This document shows, piece after piece, positions 1-10,882 of a DNA stretch of 64,000 bases. This DNA is from Tritrichomonas musculus. Its lineage: Eukaryota; Parabasalia; Tritrichomonadida; Tritrichomonadidae. The DNA lies in assembly GCA_039105265.1 (NCBI GenBank), contig JAPFFF010000027.1, positions 434,001 to 498,000 on the forward strand. The letters are read 5' to 3'. Position 1 is the first letter of the stretch. Each line of letters begins with the position of its first letter. A program made the position numbers and the translations under genes. The notes under the pieces were generated by a model. That model was not told the DNA's origin. It saw only the letters and a program-made list of their open reading frames with translations, and ran no database searches.

Positions 1-1426
1 CAAAATCGGCATACCAATATGTTTTGTTGTCAGTTTGGAGTAGTTTCTTTTTATCCTCTTTTATTAGTTTCGTGCATTGTTCTTCGTTATATTCGAGGTC
101 GATAAGGTCAATATCGTCGATTACTTCTTTGTAGAAAACTGTGTTGAGGACCTTATATTGACCGAATGTGATTGGGACAAAGAAGTTGTTTTTCATGAGA
201 GTTCGAACCAAATTTGATGATGTCATGAAGTGTCTCGCAGGGCGCCAGTGGTCTACGTTGTATTCTTTATTGTATTTGTCTTCTGAACAGTCAAGGAGGT
301 GGTTGATATAATACGTGCTGAAAGGAGTAATTTCCTCAAGAAAATAGTGCTTATTGAAGACATTCATTGTATGAGTTCTTGTTGGGTCAGCATTTTCTAT
401 ACCTAAATAACTCTTTTTTGAACCATCTTTTTGGGACCTAACTGTTTGTTTTTTGCATTTTGAATCTTCATCAATGAATGATAATTTGACATGAATTTTG
501 AACTCTGTACATAAATTATTCAATGCTTTTTGGGAGAGATATCTTGAATTAATTCTTAGGCGCATTTTGTTTAGTGTATCGTCATCATAGCATCCAGTTT
601 GTTGAAGGGCATAGATGAAACAGCAATCGTCCAATTCCTTTCTTTGTTTGCCTTTTTTGTCCACGAGAGATGTGAAAATCTGTAATTTCTTGAGATATTT
701 TGAGACATTTGATGGGCAGTTTTCATGTACCAAATATTGAAAGAAACTTCCTCCAACGTCATTTTTTGCCTTAATATTCTGAAATTCACAAAAGCGAACT
801 GCTTCAAAGAGGCTCCATTCGGGTATTTTTTCGGCTCCATTCTCATAAAAATATTCTGGGACAACATTCTCTATATCGAAGATGAAGTGTTTTTCTGTCA
901 GATTTTCCATTAATTTGTTGTATATTTCAGGAGTTAATTGATAAGAATGCCATTGACTTTTGATTTTGAAAGCGAGTTTGTATTTGGAGATAATGGGTAA
1001 AGAATCTATATATTCTTCAAAGAATTCCTTCAATTTGGGAAGCAATAAGAGTCTGCCGTCCTTATCTAATCTCTCAAAGTCGATTTGCCATTTTTTAGGG
1101 GAGTATTCTAATTTTTCCATTATTTGATTCACGATTTCTTGTTGCGAGTTGTTTTCCGTTTTGAGAGGTTGTTCAGCTTGTTTGGGTTCTTCTTCTTGTT
1201 TGGGTTGTTGCGCAGGGGTGTTGTTCTTGCCTTTAAAATACCAGTACATAGCATCATAGTTGTCTAAATCTCCATCATACCCTTCTTGTCTGGCACATTC
1301 TCGGATGTCATAATAGAATTCCTCTTGTGAGTTCCAATAATATGAAAAGTCGTGTTGTAGTTTCTCGTTTATTATTAATTCAAATAGTTCTTGTAATTTT
1401 TCGGGAGTAGCTTCGGAGAGTCTCAT
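1..1426 (-). mobile_element. Polinton/Maverick protein-primed DNA polymerase B, N-terminal part (runs off the left edge)
   Basis: Reading the minus strand from an ATG at 1424-1426 gives about 475 residues that stay open to the left edge. The last residues form a Y-W-Y-A-D-F motif, matching the start of the first exonuclease motif (DxE) of protein-primed family B polymerases. Upstream lies the conserved block seen in Maverick polymerases of Trichomonas: a C-x3-AL...G...L..R...R..L segment, then an H-Y-F-L-E-E segment, then a linker before the exonuclease motif. There is also a glutamine/lysine-rich stretch around residues 65-85. Polintons are large self-synthesising DNA elements abundant in trichomonads. 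The visible part looks whole; the rest of the element lies outside the window. The family call rests on remembered motifs, not on a search. Confidence 0.72.
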
Positions 1427-2047
1427 TTTTGCAATGAAGATAAAAAATAAAAAATATAAAAAATTTATACCTCTTATCGTGGATGAGAAAATTTCCAAAA
1501 AATATTTTTTTCAAAAAAGTTGAAACAACTCGTTAGGTCCGAAATCGGGACTTTATTAGCGAGTATGACAAACATCTTTTTGAACCCAAATTGTTGAGTG
1601 AAAATAGGGGGGTCAAGTATGGGGATACTTAAGAAGTTGTTGGACGACTTTTTGAGTCAAAAAAGGGCTAAAATGAGGTGTTTGAGACCCAAAAAAGTGC
1701 CTAAAATAAGGTGTTTTCAAAGGGTTTGTCAGGAGTTTGGACCGGAGGTCGAAAATCATGACAAACATATACTACTAATATCAGTACAACGTAATACCAT
1801 ACCCCAAAATGAACAAAATAATAGCAGAAATGTACATGAAAAAATTTTATGTGATTATTGCTAATTTCATTTTTTTATATATACTGATAAAATGAAAAAA
1901 CATCAAAAGCATATTTTAGTTGCTACGAAATCATTTTTTTAAAAAGTATCTCTATTTTTAATGACTTAAGATATATTTTCTTTTTCCTTTGCTAACTTTT
2001 CAATTTGTTTTTTATGTAATTTAATTTTATTACATAAATGCTTATAT
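1427..2047. other. Flank of the Polinton, possibly including its terminal region
   Basis: No convincing gene is visible. From about 1540 to 1880 the sequence is richer in G than the AT desert to the right and contains two diverged copies of a phrase around AAAATRAGGTGTTT near 1671-1720. The composition change suggests that the element's end lies in or just after this stretch. No terminal inverted repeat can be verified because the other end is outside the window. Confidence 0.3.
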
Positions 2048-2290
2048 TTAAACTCTTTCATCAATAAATCCAAATTTGAATATTTCATTAATTAATTCAT
2101 TAATAGTACTATGAGGAAACAATTTTGCTGAATTGGTTATTCTCCATTCAATTTTATTATAATGAAAATTAATATCATTAACATCTTTTGGTGTTGTATT
2201 TTGATATAACTGATATATATTGTGACATATAAACGCATCCATTAACAGCAAAGTCGTCTTTATTAAGAACTCACATTGCAACAACAGCAT
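2048..2290 (-). CDS. Unrecognised 80-residue open frame, possibly a remnant
   Basis: A minus-strand frame of 80 codons with no recognised domain; its C-terminal half (around residues 60-75) reads like a leucine/isoleucine-rich helix. Just upstream, 2298-2378 on the same strand gives a second short frame with repeated D-P-K-T motifs, created by a 7-nt tandem repeat (GGTCTTC, three copies near 2296-2317). Either could be a decayed piece of a larger gene. I do not recognise it and give it low weight. Confidence 0.18.
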   Translation of the reverse strand: MLLLQCEFLIKTTLLLMDAFICHNIYQLYQNTTPKDVNDINFHYNKIEWRITNSAKLFPHSTINELINEIFKFGFIDERV

Positions 2291-4745
2291 CTTTATGGTC
2301 TTCGGTCTTCGGTCTTCGGATCGATGATTGGTTTCTTAGTCTTCGGATCTTTAACTTCGATCATCTTATATCGATCCATGACGATTTTTTAGAAGGAAAA
2401 AAGTGTGTGATGCAATAAGCGACTATATATTTAATATCTACTCTTAAAAGTATGTATAATCAGTAATATAAACTTTGAAAAAAAAAATTACATGTGTGAT
2501 ATTATCTGTGATTTTAATTGCGCAAAAATTAAAAAAAATCATCAAAATAATTATTAAAAACTATTTTATATATAATAAAATACTCAAAACTTTATATTTA
2601 ATTTAAAATATCTGAGAAATTTCAATTTTTTTTAACGTGGGAGTCCCCCCTTAAAAAAAGAAAAGAAAAGATGAAATTGAGAAATTGACGAAATATTGTA
2701 ATTTTGATCAATTTTTCTTTATTTTAATTTTGTAACTAAGAATGTACTTTAATGGATAAGAATTTTATACTCCTATTTTTGAGATATTTCCATTTTAATT
2801 TTTCTGAATAAAAATCATTTTAAAATTGAGAGGCAATATATTTGTTTTTATATAAAAATTGATGAAATATAAATATATATTTAATTTTGTTTTATTAATT
2901 ATTATAGTATATATATTTTTATAACTTAATAATACTTATTTGTTTAAAAAACATTTATTTTCTAGAGATATACTTGTTTATATTATTTTTTATTTTTAAT
3001 AAATTTTTAACTTTTTCAGTTATTTTTTTTTTATATTGAAATAATAAACATTTTTAATCCTAGTAGTATTTTATTTTAAAACATTATTTTATTTTATATA
3101 TATAATATATATTATAATTTATATATAATATGCATTTAATATATAAGTTTTACATAATATATTAAATAGATAAACTAACAAAAAAAAAAAAAAAACTAGA
3201 AAAGCTGTCACAATGTTGCCAAATAGCCTCTTAAAAAGTTAAAATTATTATTAGAATGAAACATTTGTTTTTTATTATCTATTAATTTTTAATGATTAAT
3301 AAAATTGTCATAAGTGTGAAGTATGTTAATGATTAAAGAAATACATAAGTGTGAAATATGATCCAAATTTAAAAATGATGAAAGATATCATCTATAAGAA
3401 AATATTATATAAAAAGTGCAGTTGCCACGATATTTTATATTGGTTAATAAGAAAAATTTTATAAATAACGAAATATGATATAGTTTTTAGATATGAATGA
3501 CATTCAGTCAATTCAGAAACTAAAAAAAAGATTTTATTTAAGTATGTATATCTAGTGGTTTAGGATATTTTATATGAAAGATCAATTTTATAAAAATTTA
3601 AGAAAACAAAAAGGGTTCGACCTTTGGCGGTTATCAAATTCTAAAATTATAAAAAATTATTAATAAATAATATTGGCATTATCAATAACATGATGCAATT
3701 TTAAATATGAAGCCGATTCTATTAGCCAAAATAGAGATATTTCACTAAAAAAAATAAAAACAGAAAAAGTTTAACTTTTGAAAGGGGAAATTATTTTTGA
3801 GTTCTTATCTAATTTCCACCATTCAAAGAGATTTTGGAAATTTGTAAATATCCAAATATATAAATATTTTGTAACATTTATGTCATATATTCTTTTTTTA
3901 TAATTTTATTTACATCTTTTAAATTAATTAAAAAGTAATTAATTAAATATCAAGTAAGATAAATTTATTTATGAAAAATAAAATTGAATTAATACGTTAT
4001 TATAATTATTTCTCAATTGTGATATACATATAAACTGAGTAAAAATGTAAATTAATATTTTATAATAATATATATATAATTTATATTATATATAATAAAT
4101 ATATTATCATTAATATGATGATATAGCTAATATATTATCCAAATAATAAGTATTTGTTAATAAATATAATATTTTTTCAAAATTCTGATATTATCAAAAT
4201 AATTTTTTCAAAAACTAGCATTTAATTCAATTATTAATTCAAAATTTTTATTTATAAAAAACAATAATTTCTTGAATATCAATAATATAATTTGTTAAAA
4301 ATTATTATTATATTTCAAGTTATATATAAATAATGTAAATAATAAATCATTTAAGAAAAATCCTCAAATATCATAATAAAAACACTTATTTTAATGATTT
4401 ATGGAATAAATAACAAATTTTTTGTTTTTTAAGATATATTAAATGAATATAGGTTTTATCAGATATTGATTTAAGAATTTATTAAATAGAAAGAATATTT
4501 AATTTTTAAGATATTATTATTTTTCAATCAAAAAAAAATTGAGAGAGTCGACCCCTTTTAGAAAACATTAATATTTTTTGTCAAATGCTAGAAAAGTTTT
4601 TATAAAATTTAAAAAGAGGGTCTTAAAAAGTTATTAGATTAATATATTAATGAATTTTAGAATTAATTAAAAAAATTCTGTTTTATAGACATATTATAAA
4701 GGGAATATAATATCAGAAAATAAAAAAAATTTAAATGTTTTTAAT

Positions 4746-4808
4746 GGGGGCTTCGCCCCCATAACGACCAATCTTTTGCGGGGCTGGTTCCAGCCCCGCA
4801 AAAGATTG
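4746..4808. repeat. Two adjacent GC-rich hairpins, the second with perfect 19-bp arms
   Basis: 4746-4760 is a short palindrome (GGGGGC loop TTC GCCCCC). Eight bases later, 4769-4787 and 4790-4808 form a perfect 19-bp inverted repeat with only TT between the arms; outside it, CG at 4765-4766 and its neighbour pair again after one mismatch. No gene flanks them within 3 kb. Such structures can be terminators, ends of small mobile elements or non-coding RNAs; nothing here decides which. Confidence 0.85.
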
Positions 4809-5179
4809 ATCGCTAAAAAAAGTGATTTTTAACATTTTAACGTAATTGATAAATTCATAAAATAGCCTATTCAAATTTTCACAAAAAATTCATGAAATAA
4901 AAATATTTATCGCAAGAATAACTTCATAAGAAATAATTATATGATTAATTATTATTTGAAAAACAGTTAAATAAATAAAATATTAAATTATTTGTTTGGA
5001 AACATTTAATTTAACAGAAAAAATAAAATAATATTTATGATATTTCCAGATAAAAGTTAACATAATATTATTTTGAGCTGATTAATTTATTATTGGATAC
5101 AAAATATATCATAAGGGCTATTTTTTCAAAGATTTAAATCAGTGCAATATCGAACTTTGAAAAATTTTATACTAATTAA

Positions 5180-5218
<39 letters not shown>

Positions 5219-7124
5219 AATATTCAATTAAACGATGATTTTCAATTGAATTTCTAAAAAAATAAGTTGGCTTGTATTGTGATTATTTTATGGTTTTCAA
5301 TAGATTAAATATTATATTTATTTTTATAATATAGTAAATAATGATTTTACTTTATAAAAAATTTTTTTTAATATTTTTATGAAGATGAGCAAATTTATAT
5401 TTTTCAAAAATCACTTCACCAAAAATAATCATCTCACGTCAAAGGTCGGCGAATTGAATTCTTTAAAATTTTTATGATAATTTGTATATATCTCAATAAA
5501 TAATGAATATATTTTTAATATTATTAATTATATAGATGTTTTAATTTCTATTATAATTAAAAAAAATTATAAACTTTCAAATAATGGAAAATTAGATAAT
5601 ATTGATTTTTTTGAAAACTGCATTTTCAAAAAAATTGAAACATAAAATAATTAGCTGTATCCTACTAAATTATTTAAAGCTAATTAAATACTTTTATTTT
5701 TGATACTAGTAGAAAAAATTGGATTTGAAATTATGAAGATTGACAATATTTAAAGCAATATTTCTCAAAATTGGCAAAAATTTTCGGATGAAACTTATAT
5801 ATTGTAATATTCATAATAATATAAAAGCATCTATGCATAAATTATTAAATGGCTAACGTTCAATTTTTTTTTTTTTTTGATTTTTTTATAATCATTTTGT
5901 TTAAAAAGGAGCTCTTCCGAAAATGAATATTAATTATTATGACTTACTAATAATTTTTTCTAATCTATATCAATTATTATTCATATTCAAACCATTTATT
6001 TATTATATTTTAATTACCTTGGCGAGTTATAATCAATACGAAAAAATAATTTTTGAGAAGATTTCATTCAAAAATTGAATTAAAATAAATAAAGCTTTTT
6101 TTTACTAGTGTATTTAAGATTTTGCTTTATTTATTTTATTTATTAGCATTTATTATAATGATTGTTATTTATTAAAATAAAGATAATGCCAAGTTATTAA
6201 TTATTTATTTGAAATTGGGATAAATTTATCTTGATACTATTGAAAGCATTCAATTCATTCAAAAATCAAGAACGGTAGACACTAAACCGTTTATAATTTT
6301 TTCAAAATTTTGATTTCGAAAAACGATTGATTTTGAATATTTTATATTTATTGTTTGAATTTTTATTAAGCACAAATATAATAAAATTTTTGATCTATTA
6401 GATTTATTATAATTATTTATTTAAATGAGAAATTTATGTTTTTTAAAATCAGAATTGAGAACTTTATATGATTTCCTCTCAATTTCAAATCTTTCTTTTC
6501 TCTCCAAATTCATAACAAATTTTTGAAATATTGATAAAATCATCTTTATTATATATGCATTTTCTGATGGCTAAATTTCACTGAATTTGGTGCGCTACAT
6601 TTTTCGTAATAGAAATATGATTTACTTATTTAAGTTAATTTTTTAAAAAATATAAATTTCTAATGATGATTATCAATATTCAATAGGATATTTTATGTTT
6701 TGGAGCTTCATTTCATCAAATCATCAAAAAAATTTCATATCTAATTTTATTTACAATAGCTAAGTCCAACTTTATTAGGCAATAAAATCCAATTTATACC
6801 AACCAAAAAGCAAATATATGATATATTTTATGATATTAATGATTAATAAAATGCTTTTTATAGAAAAGTTATAACAAAATTATTCAAAGTTAAAAATTTG
6901 CCTATTACGATCAGCATTTGAATTCAAAAGTCATCATTTTTTATAGTAATATCTTGTTTTCTTGCGCATTAAATATAACATAAATAATAATTTAAATTTA
7001 TTATCTGTCAATAAGTAAAATATATTAATTATAACAATACTTATTATAAATTCGCTAGTTTCTACCCTTCTAAAAATCAAAAACCAAATTTATGCAATTT
7101 TAAAAGAATCTATTAAATTACAAA

Positions 7125-7158
<34 letters not shown>

Positions 7159-7441
7159 TATATTTAATTTAATATTAAAATGGCTTGTATATAGTTTTTT
7201 AATATAAATATTTCATGCAAAATATATGTTTAAAAAACAATAAAAAAACATTCAAATTTTAAAATTTATAATAAAATTAAAATATCTAAACATATCTCTC
7301 GTTTTATTAAAATATTTACGGTGTAATATATATAACTATTTATTAATAAAATATAAAATAAATATATTAAATTGAAACCTAATAAATAATGATTTAAGTA
7401 AAGGTCATTAAATATAAAATAAATCTTTTTATGTTACAAAC

Positions 7442-7541
7442 TTTTTACCGATTCTTACCACCAGCCGCGGGGTCTCGACTCGGCTTCGCTTCGCTCAGCC
7501 TCGCTCGACGCCCGTTAGGCGGTATGTAGTCTCGGTAAAAA
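7442..7541. repeat. 100-bp GC-rich island bounded by a 10-bp inverted repeat
   Basis: The island begins TTTTTACCGA (7442-7451) and ends with its reverse complement (7532-7541). Inside, TACCACC and GGCGGTA pair with one mismatch, and the centre holds repeated TCGCT/CTCG words. It stands out sharply from the surrounding A/T-only sequence. It could be a folded RNA or a small insertion; no target duplication is evident. Confidence 0.7.
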
Positions 7542-8174
7542 TTATGTAAAAATATAAAAAGATTTGTTTTTTCAATTATTTTTTTAGATTATTTTTTCTG
7601 AATGATTTCCACTTTTTGAAGGTTCTTCAGAAAAGACTAACTCTACTTTAGTTGATCCTATTAATTTTTGCTAGATATTCTTTATGAGTTGAAAAAAATT
7701 TAATGAAAAAAGGTGTATTTACGTATGTATTTTCTATTATTATTTGTTTATACAAAAAAATATCAAAATTGTTTGAAACTAATCTTCCAAAAGACATTGA
7801 ATGTTTGCCAAAAAATATATGAATTTTATTAGATTTAACATCATATTAAATATCTAAAAAAATAATAATATAATTTCAAAACTTAAGAAATTATCATGCA
7901 ATAAAGAAACTTTTACATGAGTCATGCAACATGACTCTCTTGGAATTTAGAATTTTTTACATGATTATGTTGAAGATTTTTAAATGCTTTAACCTTTATC
8001 AAAAAGTGAGATTGTAAAAACTATCAGAAAAGCTTTTATTTATTCAGAGGTAATAATTGAAAAAAATCATTCGTTTTTATTCAATTTTTGAATACATTTT
8101 ATAGAAAAAGTTCCGATTAAATTTTTTTATTGAATTTTTATTGAATTTTTTTCATCTTATTATTTGAAAATAAG

Positions 8175-10187
8175 ATGAAACATATTTTAATCTTATTTAT
8201 TCATTTCTTAGTTCACACAAACTCATTAAATGGTAATACTTATGCATACAGCACAAATAAAATCCCAAAATATAACGAAGATCTTGATCGGGGAGTGGTT
8301 GCCATAAATTCTAAAGCCAAAGAAGCTTTTATAAGCTGGCGTTTTTTGATAACTGATGATGATGACATTTCTTTCAACTTATACAGAGAAGAAGTAGCAA
8401 ATGATAGTGATTCTAATATTACAATCAAATTAAATACAGAACCAATTTCAAAAGTAACCTATTTCCGTGATGGAAAACATGACATAAAAAAAGAATACAA
8501 CTATTTTGTTGGAACAATAATAAATTCAAGCGAAATTGAAAATAGCACTAAATATACATTAAAAGCAAATCTTCCAGTAATTCCATGTTATAGAATACCT
8601 ATTCATAGTGGATGCCAAATAAGAACAGTTTGGCCCGGTGACTTAAATGGTGATGGTAAATTTGACTTCGTTTTAGCTCGAAATTGTGACCTCAATCAAA
8701 AAGTGGAAGCCTATTTGAGTGATGGCACTTTTTTATGGCAAATTGACCTTGGACATAACAGTTACAATAAAGACAACATAAAACCAGGAGCAACGACGGT
8801 TAATGTTGGACATTGGGATGGCGTGAATGTATACGACTTGAATGGAGATGGAAAAGCAGAAGTTTTCATTCGAATTGCAAATAATGTCACTTTTGGAGAC
8901 GGTTTCCACTTTTTAAATGAAGGCCATGAAGAAAATTATGAATATTTAGATTCTGAACAATGGATCGCATGTATCGATGGAATGACTGGAAAGTTGCTCA
9001 CAAAAGTTCAAGTGCCAACAAAATACGTGCAACATGGACCAATGGCGGCTCAATTTGGAGTTGGTTATTTAGATGGAGTCAAGCCTAGTCTTGTTTCAGT
9101 ATTGAAGAATCGAGACAAAAGAAATAATTTCCATATGATTGTTGCAGCTTTTAGTTTCAATGAGAAAAAAGAATTTGCAATGGATTGGTATTGGGCACGA
9201 GACGATGAGCCAAATCATGTATGCCATGATGGACATCATTTTCGGTTGGCAGATTCAGACATGGATGGCAAAGATGAAGTTCATGAAATAGGATTTGCAT
9301 TAAATGGAGATGGCAAATTACGATATGATATTGGAAAGAATGGCATTGGCCATGGAGATAGATTTTATGTTGGACGATATAATAAAGATGATTCAACGAT
9401 GATGGGATATGGCGTCCAACAATACAATACTGATAATGTAACTGAATATTATTATAACGCTTCATCTGGTGAAGTGTTGTGGAAGCATTACCATACAGAT
9501 TTAATTGATAATGGAAGAGGAAACATCGGTGACTTTGATCCTTATCATCCAGGCCTCGAAGTATATTCATTCTTTGGGATGTATAATGCCAAGACTAATG
9601 AGATGGTGTTCAATGATACAAAATCTCTATGGCCTTCCAATAACATTTTTTGGGATGGAACTCTCGTTCCCGCCTGTGTTCATGAAATGACTGTCAACAA
9701 ATGGAATGCTGATAAAGGCTATGCCGAGAGATTGTTTACTCCTTATAGCATATATAATAAAGTATTTGGCGAATATCCAACGGCTGATCAGACTTATCCT
9801 TTGTTTCATGGCGATATTATTGGCGATTGGAGAGAAGAATTCATTGTGACAACCAAAAATTATGACCAGTTGGTCATTTTCACTACTGATTATGATACAG
9901 ACTACAGAATCACTTCGTTGTCTCAAGATCCTGGAATGAGAAATTCAATGACATTGAATGGTTATAAACAAAGTCACATGTCGTTGATGTACATGGCTAC
10001 TGATATGGATGTTGAAAAAGAAAGAAGCTTCATCAAAAAGTATATGGCTGAGAGAGCTATAAAAAGCAACTCAATTGATGATTTACAATCTGAAATAAAT
10101 AGTGAAAAATATTCTACGTCAGTTGAAGAAAATGAGATAATAAAAACAAATGATGAATCTGAAAAAACAAAAGATAATGAAGAATAA
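8175..10187 (+). CDS. Secreted rhamnogalacturonan lyase, polysaccharide lyase family 11
   Basis: A 670-residue protein with a hydrophobic signal peptide (about residues 1-17), a short beta-rich N-terminal domain, and an eight-bladed-propeller-type catalytic region with several calcium-binding D-x-N-G-D-G-K/D loops (e.g. D-L-N-G-D-G-K near residues 155 and 220). This is the YesW/YesX-type layout of PL11, which cleaves the rhamnogalacturonan I backbone by beta-elimination. The family is mainly bacterial, so lateral acquisition is likely. After residue ~625 an acidic, lysine-rich low-complexity tail begins and is cut by TAA (10185-10187). The same frame then continues into a transmembrane anchor (next entry), so the ancestral product was probably a cell-surface enzyme. 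The start is the first Met and gives a proper signal peptide. Confidence 0.88.
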   Translation: MKHILILFIHFLVHTNSLNGNTYAYSTNKIPKYNEDLDRGVVAINSKAKEAFISWRFLITDDDDISFNLYREEVANDSDSNITIKLNTEPISKVTYFRDGKHDIKKEYNYFVGTIINSSEIENSTKYTLKANLPVIPCYRIPIHSGCQIRTVWPGDLNGDGKFDFVLARNCDLNQKVEAYLSDGTFLWQIDLGHNSYNKDNIKPGATTVNVGHWDGVNVYDLNGDGKAEVFIRIANNVTFGDGFHFLNEGHEENYEYLDSEQWIACIDGMTGKLLTKVQVPTKYVQHGPMAAQFGVGYLDGVKPSLVSVLKNRDKRNNFHMIVAAFSFNEKKEFAMDWYWARDDEPNHVCHDGHHFRLADSDMDGKDEVHEIGFALNGDGKLRYDIGKNGIGHGDRFYVGRYNKDDSTMMGYGVQQYNTDNVTEYYYNASSGEVLWKHYHTDLIDNGRGNIGDFDPYHPGLEVYSFFGMYNAKTNEMVFNDTKSLWPSNNIFWDGTLVPACVHEMTVNKWNADKGYAERLFTPYSIYNKVFGEYPTADQTYPLFHGDIIGDWREEFIVTTKNYDQLVIFTTDYDTDYRITSLSQDPGMRNSMTLNGYKQSHMSLMYMATDMDVEKERSFIKKYMAERAIKSNSIDDLQSEINSEKYSTSVEENEIIKTNDESEKTKDNEE

Positions 10188-10421
10188 GTGAAAACTGAAA
10201 CTAAAGAAGTTATGAAAACAGAGATTTACAGTCAAACAAAGTCAGTTTTTATTGACAATGACCCAAATGCATCAAATTCAAAGAAAAAATTAAGTACTGG
10301 CCTTATTATTGGAATTGCAAGTGTAATAATCGTAGCAGTCGTTGCAATAATTATTACAATTATTGTTGTATTGAAAAAGAGAAGATATAAAGAAAGTAGT
10401 AGTAAAATATTGGAACTTTAA
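10188..10421 (+). CDS. In-frame extension: stalk, transmembrane helix and cytoplasmic tail of the PL11 lyase
   Basis: Directly after the TAA of the lyase, with no frame change, 77 codons continue the same K/E/T-rich low-complexity stalk. A strong transmembrane helix follows (about residues 43-64 of this piece, I/V/A-rich after S-T-G), then K-K-R-R and a short tail ending L-E-L. This is the type I anchor usual for trichomonad surface proteins. It has no plausible start of its own: its first codon is GTG and the first ATG lies four codons before Y-S-Q. It is therefore either the 3' part of one gene interrupted by a single stop or reached by stop-codon read-through. A sequencing error is also possible. 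Confidence 0.7.
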   Translation: MKTETKEVMKTEIYSQTKSVFIDNDPNASNSKKKLSTGLIIGIASVIIVAVVAIIITIIVVLKKRRYKESSSKILEL

Positions 10422-10439
10422 ATAAAAATTATTTTCAAA

Positions 10440-10700
10440 TAAATATTTTTTCGGTTTTGCTGGATTATGCTTATAGATTATCATTTTGGCGAGTCTCTTG
10501 AGTACTTCTAAATTGCAACCGAAGGAGATCATGCCGAGGCTGCTTATCAATTAAGGTGATCCACATATTTGGGAATAGGTATTGAAGTTGACCAAGCTGT
10601 AGGTTATTTGAACTTCAATAAATCTTAAAAACTTGGAAATAAAAAAGCAACTTATTTGTTAAATAGTTTAGAAGTTCATAATGTTTGCAAACAATCTGTT
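10440..10700 (+). pseudogene. Degenerate Sel1-repeat remnant
   Basis: Short plus-strand stretches in more than one frame resemble Sel1 repeats: an H-A-E-A-A-Y-Q-L block near 10530, then Y-L-G-I-G-I-E-V-D-Q-A-V-G-Y-L, then K-L-G-N-K-K-A-T-Y-L-L. Stops and frame changes interrupt them and no start is present. The remnant probably derives from the kinase-Sel1 family also seen in decayed form at 26.4-27.4 kb. Confidence 0.5.
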
Positions 10701-10882
10701 GAATTAATAATATTATTTTTTATAATTATTATTATTAAATAAGTTTTAGATATTAATATTTATTTATTTATTTTTTCTGTGTTTTTTTCCATTTAGAATT
10801 GAAGATAAATATAAATTAAGAGTTTTTAATAGTTTATTGAAATAAACTATTGAATATTTTTTTTTTTTAATTTTTCCCCATT

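Larger units (their letters stand above)
2391..8174. other. 5.8-kb AT-rich gene desert with GC-rich hairpin islands
   Basis: No open frame on either strand resembles a protein here. The stretch is almost entirely A/T, with a 29-nt poly-A run at 5188-5216 and an (AT)n run at 7127-7155. The few GC-rich spots are palindromic and are listed separately (4746-4808 and 7442-7541). Smaller G/C-containing patches occur near 2639, 3612, 4547 and 5445; two of them share the word CAAAGGTCG in opposite orientation. I see no RNA gene. Confidence 0.6.

Noticed and set aside
1598-1864. 88-codon plus-strand frame
   Set aside because: Basic low-complexity sequence in the likely terminal region of the Polinton; no domain and no conserved composition.
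9157-9570. 137-codon antisense frame within the lyase gene
   Set aside because: A shadow of the PL11 frame; His-rich composition mirrors the sense codons.
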